Origin: Histoplasma ohiense
Taxonomy: Eukaryota; Ascomycota; Eurotiomycetes; Onygenales; Ajellomycetaceae
DNA: 64,000 bases
Direction of reading: 5' to 3'
NCBI GenBank assembly: GCA_017607445.1
Contig: JAEVHH010000001.1
Coordinates: forward strand, 6,510,001-6,574,000
Part shown: positions 61,389 to 64,000 of the stretch, piece after piece
Numbering within the stretch: position 1 is the stretch's first letter
Layout of the letters: each line of letters starts with the position of its first letter
The notes under the pieces: generated by a model
What the model saw: the letters and a program-made list of their open reading frames with translations, nothing else
What the model was told of the DNA's origin: nothing
Databases searched by the model: none
Position numbers and translations under genes: made by a program

Positions 61389-64000
61389 AATCTCAACCAT
61401 TAATCACAATCTCAGCATGTGGCAGCAGGTTGCTTCAGTTGTCTTGCATATAATTGCAGAACTTACAGAGAATGTTCTTTACTGTTTGTATCATTCTCTC
61501 AGTAGCTCCATCAGTCTCTGAGTGATACACTGTTGATAACTTTTGTTCAATTCTTAATAATTGACATACACAGACTCAGAGTGTGCTGACAAATTGACTG
61601 TCTCTATCTGATACAATGAATGAAAGCAGACTGTGTATATGATAGAATGAGCTTCTGATGAAGATATCTGCAACTACTTCAGCATCCATCTTGTCACAGA
61701 GCTGTAGTATTACACTCTTGCTGAGTCAGTTGACAATGACTAGAATGTTCATAGAATCTTCACTTTCAGATAAGAAAACTGTAAAATCAATAGCTATATC
61801 ATATCAAATTCAGTTGAAAACAGATAGAGGCTTCAGCATTTCTTTTCAGTATTCATATCATGCCATCACTGAGCTGCAGTGATCACAGTTGCATACAAAC
61901 TGATGTATGTCTTTTGACATATCTGATCAGTAGAATTTTCAGACAATGATGTTGTATATGATTTTGTATTCTGAGTGTTCAGTCATCAGTGAGTCATGAA
62001 TTTCTTGCATAATCTGTGTTCATAGAGATTCTGAATTGAGGATTCATCATCTATCTTGAAAGTGTAAGCAGTTGTTATCATCAATTGAATATACTGAGAT
62101 ATCTGTTCTTGAGTATACATCTGTGGAGAATTGAGATGTTCTGCTTTGTATGATTTCAGCAGCTTGTTGTCAGAATTCATCTGCTTCTGCTGCTAGCTTT
62201 CATTGTTCTTCAAGTGAGGGTTTTTGAGCTCAGAACTGATTGATATATATGTGGGATTTATCTGATTGTGTAGAACTTCTTATGATTGCAGAGTTGATTA
62301 ATCAATGCTCTTGATGTTTTCATCTGTCATTCAAGTCATCAGATAGCATATCTTGTTTTTGATGAAACAGAGCATCTGCAAGAATGTTCTCTACTTCAGA
62401 TCAATAACAAATTGTGAATGAAAAACAGCTAAGAAATAATGATCAATGTATATGTCTCTCAGTGAGCTTACAAGTGATTGTGAAGTACTCTAGATTTTTA
62501 TGATCAGTGACAATCTCAAATCTTTCAACACTCATAAGTTCAGACTCTTATTTTTTGAGACATTATATGATCACTAGAAGCTTCTTGTTGTAGATCTTGT
62601 AGTTGCATTCAGCAGATGACATCTTTTTTAAGGTGAAGGCACAAGATTATAGAACATCTTTGTTATTATATTGCATTAGTGCTTCATCTACTATATAATC
62701 TGAGATATCTGTTTTGAGAATCATATGCTTATCTGAATTGAATGATTGTAGCATTGAAGTGTTTGTGAATATATGCTTCAGCTTTTTGAATGCTGTGTCT
62801 GCTTTGTCAGTTCATTGAAATACAGTGTCTTTTTGAGTCAGATTCATCAGTGATTGTACAATATCAGAGAAGTCTTTGATGAATCTTCAGTAGAAGTTGA
62901 TGAATTCTAGAAAACTTCTAGTCTTTTTTACTGACACTGATGTCTCTCAGTTGAGAATTGCTTCCATCTTCTTAGAATTCATGTGTATGCCTTTTTCAGC
63001 TTCAATGATGAATTCTAGATAGATTATAGACTTGATCTCAAAGTCACATTTGTCAATGTTCACTTGCAGTTCAGTTTTTCATAGACAGTCAAGCATTTGT
63101 TGTATGTGCTTACAATGCTCAGTGAGCAATCCATTGATGAAGATCAAAATATCATTCATGTATACTGAGATGATCTCATCAAGCAGATCTCATAGAGCTC
63201 AGTTAATGTATTTCTGAAACATACTCAGAGTGTTCACTAATTCAAAGAAGATCACTGTTCATTTGTATAATCTATAATATGTATGAAAGACAGTTAGTCA
63301 TTCATCATCTTCATTAATCCTTATCTTGTAGAAGGCTGCAGAGATGTCAAGTTTTGTAAATCATTTTACTTTTTCTATTCATTCAAGTGTTTCATTGATG
63401 AGTGAGAGAAGGTATCAGTTCTTCTGTGTAATCTTGTTGAGTTTTCAATAGTTGATATAGAATCATAAGTCTTCTTCTGATTTCTTTGCAAACAGTATCA
63501 ATGCTGCAGTGGATGAGTTGCTAACATAAATGAAATCTTTGTCTAGTAATTCATTGAGTGTTTTTCATAGAATGAGAAGTTCATCACACAATATACTGTA
63601 GAGAGAATCTCAGAGCAGTTGCAGATTCTTACTATCTTTCTTAATGAGTTTAATTGTATGATCTATACTGGGTTCTCAGTGAGAGAGAAGCTTTTCAGCT
63701 TCTTTCTTATTGAACATATCTGTGAAGTCTTTGTATGATTTGAGTAGTTTCTTGTATGATTTCTTGAGATCTTTAAATTCTAACTTTTCTAATGCTTTTT
63801 TGATATCTGCCATGCTAGCAGTGAACACTTGGATATTCTTCTTCTCATATGCTTGATAAGTTAGTAGTTTGTATGCTTCTGCTGATATCTGGGTGAGATC
63901 AGTGGTTCTATCAACATTCTTCTCATAAACATGGTTGTCTTCTGAGAAAATAAGACAGTGATTGTGTGCATTCAACAAGGTTCCAAATTCTGTGAGTTAT
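61389..64000 (-). pseudogene. A2 pol, from integrase back to the protease/RT linker (runs off the window)
   Basis: Continuation of 28450 after removal of C. Integrase core, zinc finger, RNase H, RT with MND at 63159-63151, and an open run 63978-63676 upstream of RT. TGA stops as in the other copies. The protease and gag lie beyond 64000. Confidence 0.84.

Larger units (their letters stand above)
27259..64000 (-). mobile_element. Family A element A2, tandem partner of A0, interrupted by C and cut by the window edge
   Basis: Interior seen at 27793-28450 and 61389-64000, together about 3.27 kb of the expected ~5.0 kb. Positions relative to the LTR match A1 exactly (the MLNAHNHC start at 63978 lies 3248 nt from the LTR, as in A1). 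The pol start, gag, leader and 5' LTR should lie to the right of the window. Confidence 0.85.

Overview
This window contains no recognisable host gene. It is a deeply nested stack of fungal retrotransposons: two LINE copies of the Tad1/I-like type, and three families of LTR retrotransposons of the Ty3/gypsy type, here called A, B and C. Families A and B encode C-terminal chromodomains (chromoviruses). This content, together with the AT-rich and CpG-poor sequence, suggests a heterochromatic compartment of a filamentous fungus, most likely an ascomycete (Pezizomycotina). I cannot name the species.

Layout. 1-5349 (-) is an almost intact LINE (L1) with ORF1 and ORF2, running off the left edge. 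6691-8125 (+) is a decayed, 5'-truncated second LINE copy (L2). L2 is cut at 8125 by element A0 (8126-27792, -). A0 is interrupted by A1 (9792-15867, +, duplicated target atatc) and by element B (17720-25162, +, duplicated target aatga). A0 shares its right-hand LTR with a second tandem copy, A2 (27259 to beyond 64000, -). A2 is interrupted by element C (28451-61384, +). C is interrupted by A3 (29341-35350, -, attgt), by A4 (36414-49191, -, caaac) and by A6 (52983-59063, +, tcatt). A4 is itself interrupted by A5 (41410-47485, +, ctttt) and by a solo LTR (48500-49037, caaca). Removing the insertions restores continuous reading frames in C and coherent ~5.0-kb interiors for A0 and A4.

Biology. 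Family A has LTRs of ~534 bp and an interior of ~5.0 kb. It encodes gag (338 codons, one CCHC knuckle) and pol in the -1 frame (protease, RT, RNase H, integrase, chromodomain; 1193 codons). Copies differ mostly by transitions and keep the gag and pol spans at constant length. The changes I compared fall overwhelmingly at C followed by C or G (on either strand), not at CpA as in classical RIP. This turns CGA and TGG into TGA and DD into ND or NN. The most unusual signals are this CpC/CpG mutation context, a putative self-priming arrangement in both A and B (the sequence just after the 5' LTR is complementary to a site ~50 nt downstream of the LTR TATA box), and a structured A leader carrying a 16-nt palindrome.
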